The notes under the pieces were generated by a model. That model saw only the letters and a program-made list of their open reading frames with translations, had not been told where the DNA came from and did not search any database. This document shows, one piece after another, positions 63,117 to 64,000 of a stretch of DNA of 64,000 nt. The stretch comes from Agrobacterium tumefaciens. GTDB lineage: Bacteria; Pseudomonadota; Alphaproteobacteria; Rhizobiales; Rhizobiaceae. The stretch spans positions 1,550,001 to 1,614,000 of the forward strand of contig NZ_CP039903.1 in NCBI RefSeq assembly GCF_005221385.1, written 5' to 3'. The translations under genes were made by a program, and so were the position numbers. Positions within the stretch are counted from its first letter, which is position 1. The number at the start of each line of letters is the position of its first letter.

Positions 63117-63836
63117 ATGCAACAGCCGCCGCTCATCGAATTCCGCAACGTCGTCAAGCAATATGGCCGCGGCGAAGCGACCATCCGCGCGCTCGATGGC
63201 GTTAGCCTGTCGATCCACGAGAGCGAATTCGTCGCCATCATGGGTCCATCAGGCTCGGGCAAATCCACATCGATGAACATCATCGGCTGCCTGGATGTGC
63301 CAACGGCTGGCGAATATCTGTTTCAGGGCGTGCCGACCAGCGGCTTCGACAATGAGCACCTGACGCTGCTGCGCCGCCACATGCTGGGTTTCGTGTTTCA
63401 GGGCTTCAACCTTCTGTCACGCACCTCGGCGGTGGAAAATGTCGAGCTGCCGCTGGTCTATCGCGGCATGAAAGCGTCTGAACGGCGCGCCCGCGCCATG
63501 GAGGCGCTGGCACAAGTCGGTTTGACGGGCCGCGAGGATCACACCACCCAGGAGCTTTCCGGCGGCCAGCAGCAGCGTGTGGCCATCGCACGGGCCATCG
63601 TCACCCGCCCTGCCCTGCTTCTGGCCGACGAGCCGACCGGCAATCTCGATACGAAAACCAGCAACGAGATCATGGAACTGATAACCGCGCTCAATCGGGA
63701 CAGGGGCATCACGGTCGTCATGGTCACGCATGAAGAGGATATTGCCGCCCATGCGGGGCGCCTGCTGCGCTTCGTTGACGGGCATCTCGCCTCAGACAGC
63801 GCGGCGGAAAAGAAGGAGAGCTCCTATGTTCTTTGA
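63117..63836 (+). CDS. MacB-like ABC transporter ATP-binding protein
   Basis: 239 residues. Walker [11 protein letters not shown]-loop FQGFNLL, signature [16 protein letters not shown] and Walker [13 protein letters not shown], all of the LolD/MacB type. It powers a MacAB-like exporter with the adaptor upstream and the permease downstream, whose start overlaps it by 11 bases. Confidence 0.95.
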   Translation: MQQPPLIEFRNVVKQYGRGEATIRALDGVSLSIHESEFVAIMGPSGSGKSTSMNIIGCLDVPTAGEYLFQGVPTSGFDNEHLTLLRRHMLGFVFQGFNLLSRTSAVENVELPLVYRGMKASERRARAMEALAQVGLTGREDHTTQELSGGQQQRVAIARAIVTRPALLLADEPTGNLDTKTSNEIMELITALNRDRGITVVMVTHEEDIAAHAGRLLRFVDGHLASDSAAEKKESSYVL

Positions 63837-64000
63837 AACGTCGCGTCTGGCGCTGCGCGCCATCAGCCGCAACCTTTTGCGCTCCTTCCTCACCGTGCTC
63901 GGCGTCGTCATCGGCGTGGCCGCCGTCATCGCCATGGTCACCATCGGTAACGGCACGACAGAACAGGTAAAATCGGAATTGTCGCGGCTCGGCACCAACA
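63826..64000 (+). CDS. MacB-like ABC transporter permease (partial)
   Basis: Only the first 58 residues are in the window ([38 protein letters not shown]), including the first membrane segment of a MacB/FtsX-type permease. The ATG overlaps the ATPase gene. AAGGAGAG precedes it. Confidence 0.85.
   Translation, partial: MFFETSRLALRAISRNLLRSFLTVLGVVIGVAAVIAMVTIGNGTTEQVKSELSRLGTN

Overview
The window is typical alphaproteobacterial (Rhizobiaceae) chromosome and most resembles the Agrobacterium tumefaciens complex. The grounds are gene content: phosphatidylcholine synthase, a GT21 ceramide glucosyltransferase, a DUF982 protein, SdhE next to mfd, an NDUFS4-type complex I subunit, and short rhizobial-style intergenic palindromes. 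The species call is inference from content, not from a search.

Left arm (1-32,301), core chromosome. It begins with the 3' end of a peptide-type ABC solute-binding gene, then a DsbA/FrnE-like oxidoreductase and an EamA exporter. Next come mfd with sdhE, recG, a ParDE-type toxin-antitoxin locus whose toxin is frameshifted, and a leftward glmU-glmS-GNAT-DUF502 cluster. A FadR-type regulator is followed by a complete BMP-type (nucleoside-like) ABC importer, then pcs, a UbiH-family hydroxylase, an AEC transporter and ccdA. The rest of the arm carries tRNA-Lys, envelope genes (GT25, a DUF882 lipoprotein, GT21), gloA, a double cold-shock-domain gene, tRNA-Pro, the complex I subunit and tRNA-Arg(TCT).

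Middle (32,346-58,812), a 26.5-kb Tn7-like transposon whose ends can be read from the sequence. It has 24-bp terminal inverted repeats matching at 21 of 24 positions, a second internal repeat at each end, and a perfect 5-bp duplication (CGACT) on both flanks. It starts 44 bp downstream of the tRNA-Arg 3' end. The transposition module tnsA-tnsB-tnsC-tniQ (52.9-58.6 kb) lies at the tRNA-distal end and is transcribed outward; TnsB has a clear D307/D402/E438 triad. No cas gene or CRISPR array is present, so the likely targeting factor is the 614-residue TniQ/TnsD protein, with the tRNA-Arg gene as presumed attachment site.

The transposon cargo is mainly defence and metal resistance. From left to right it holds an alpha/beta hydrolase, a complete qatABCD anti-phage operon, a divergent Phd/PIN toxin-antitoxin pair, a soluble FtsH-like AAA+ metalloprotease paired with a TnsA-like protein of unknown role, and a six-gene ars operon (arsR, arsN2, LMW-PTP-type arsC, acr3, glutaredoxin-type arsC, arsH). 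After these come two small unknown genes, a decayed arsH fragment, a second ars locus (MFS exporter, arsR, divergent DUF6428), and an ABC three-component (ABC-3C) system.

Right arm (58,813-64,000) returns to core chromosome: an autotransporter with HAF repeats, a small membrane protein, and a MacAB-like export system whose permease runs off the window.
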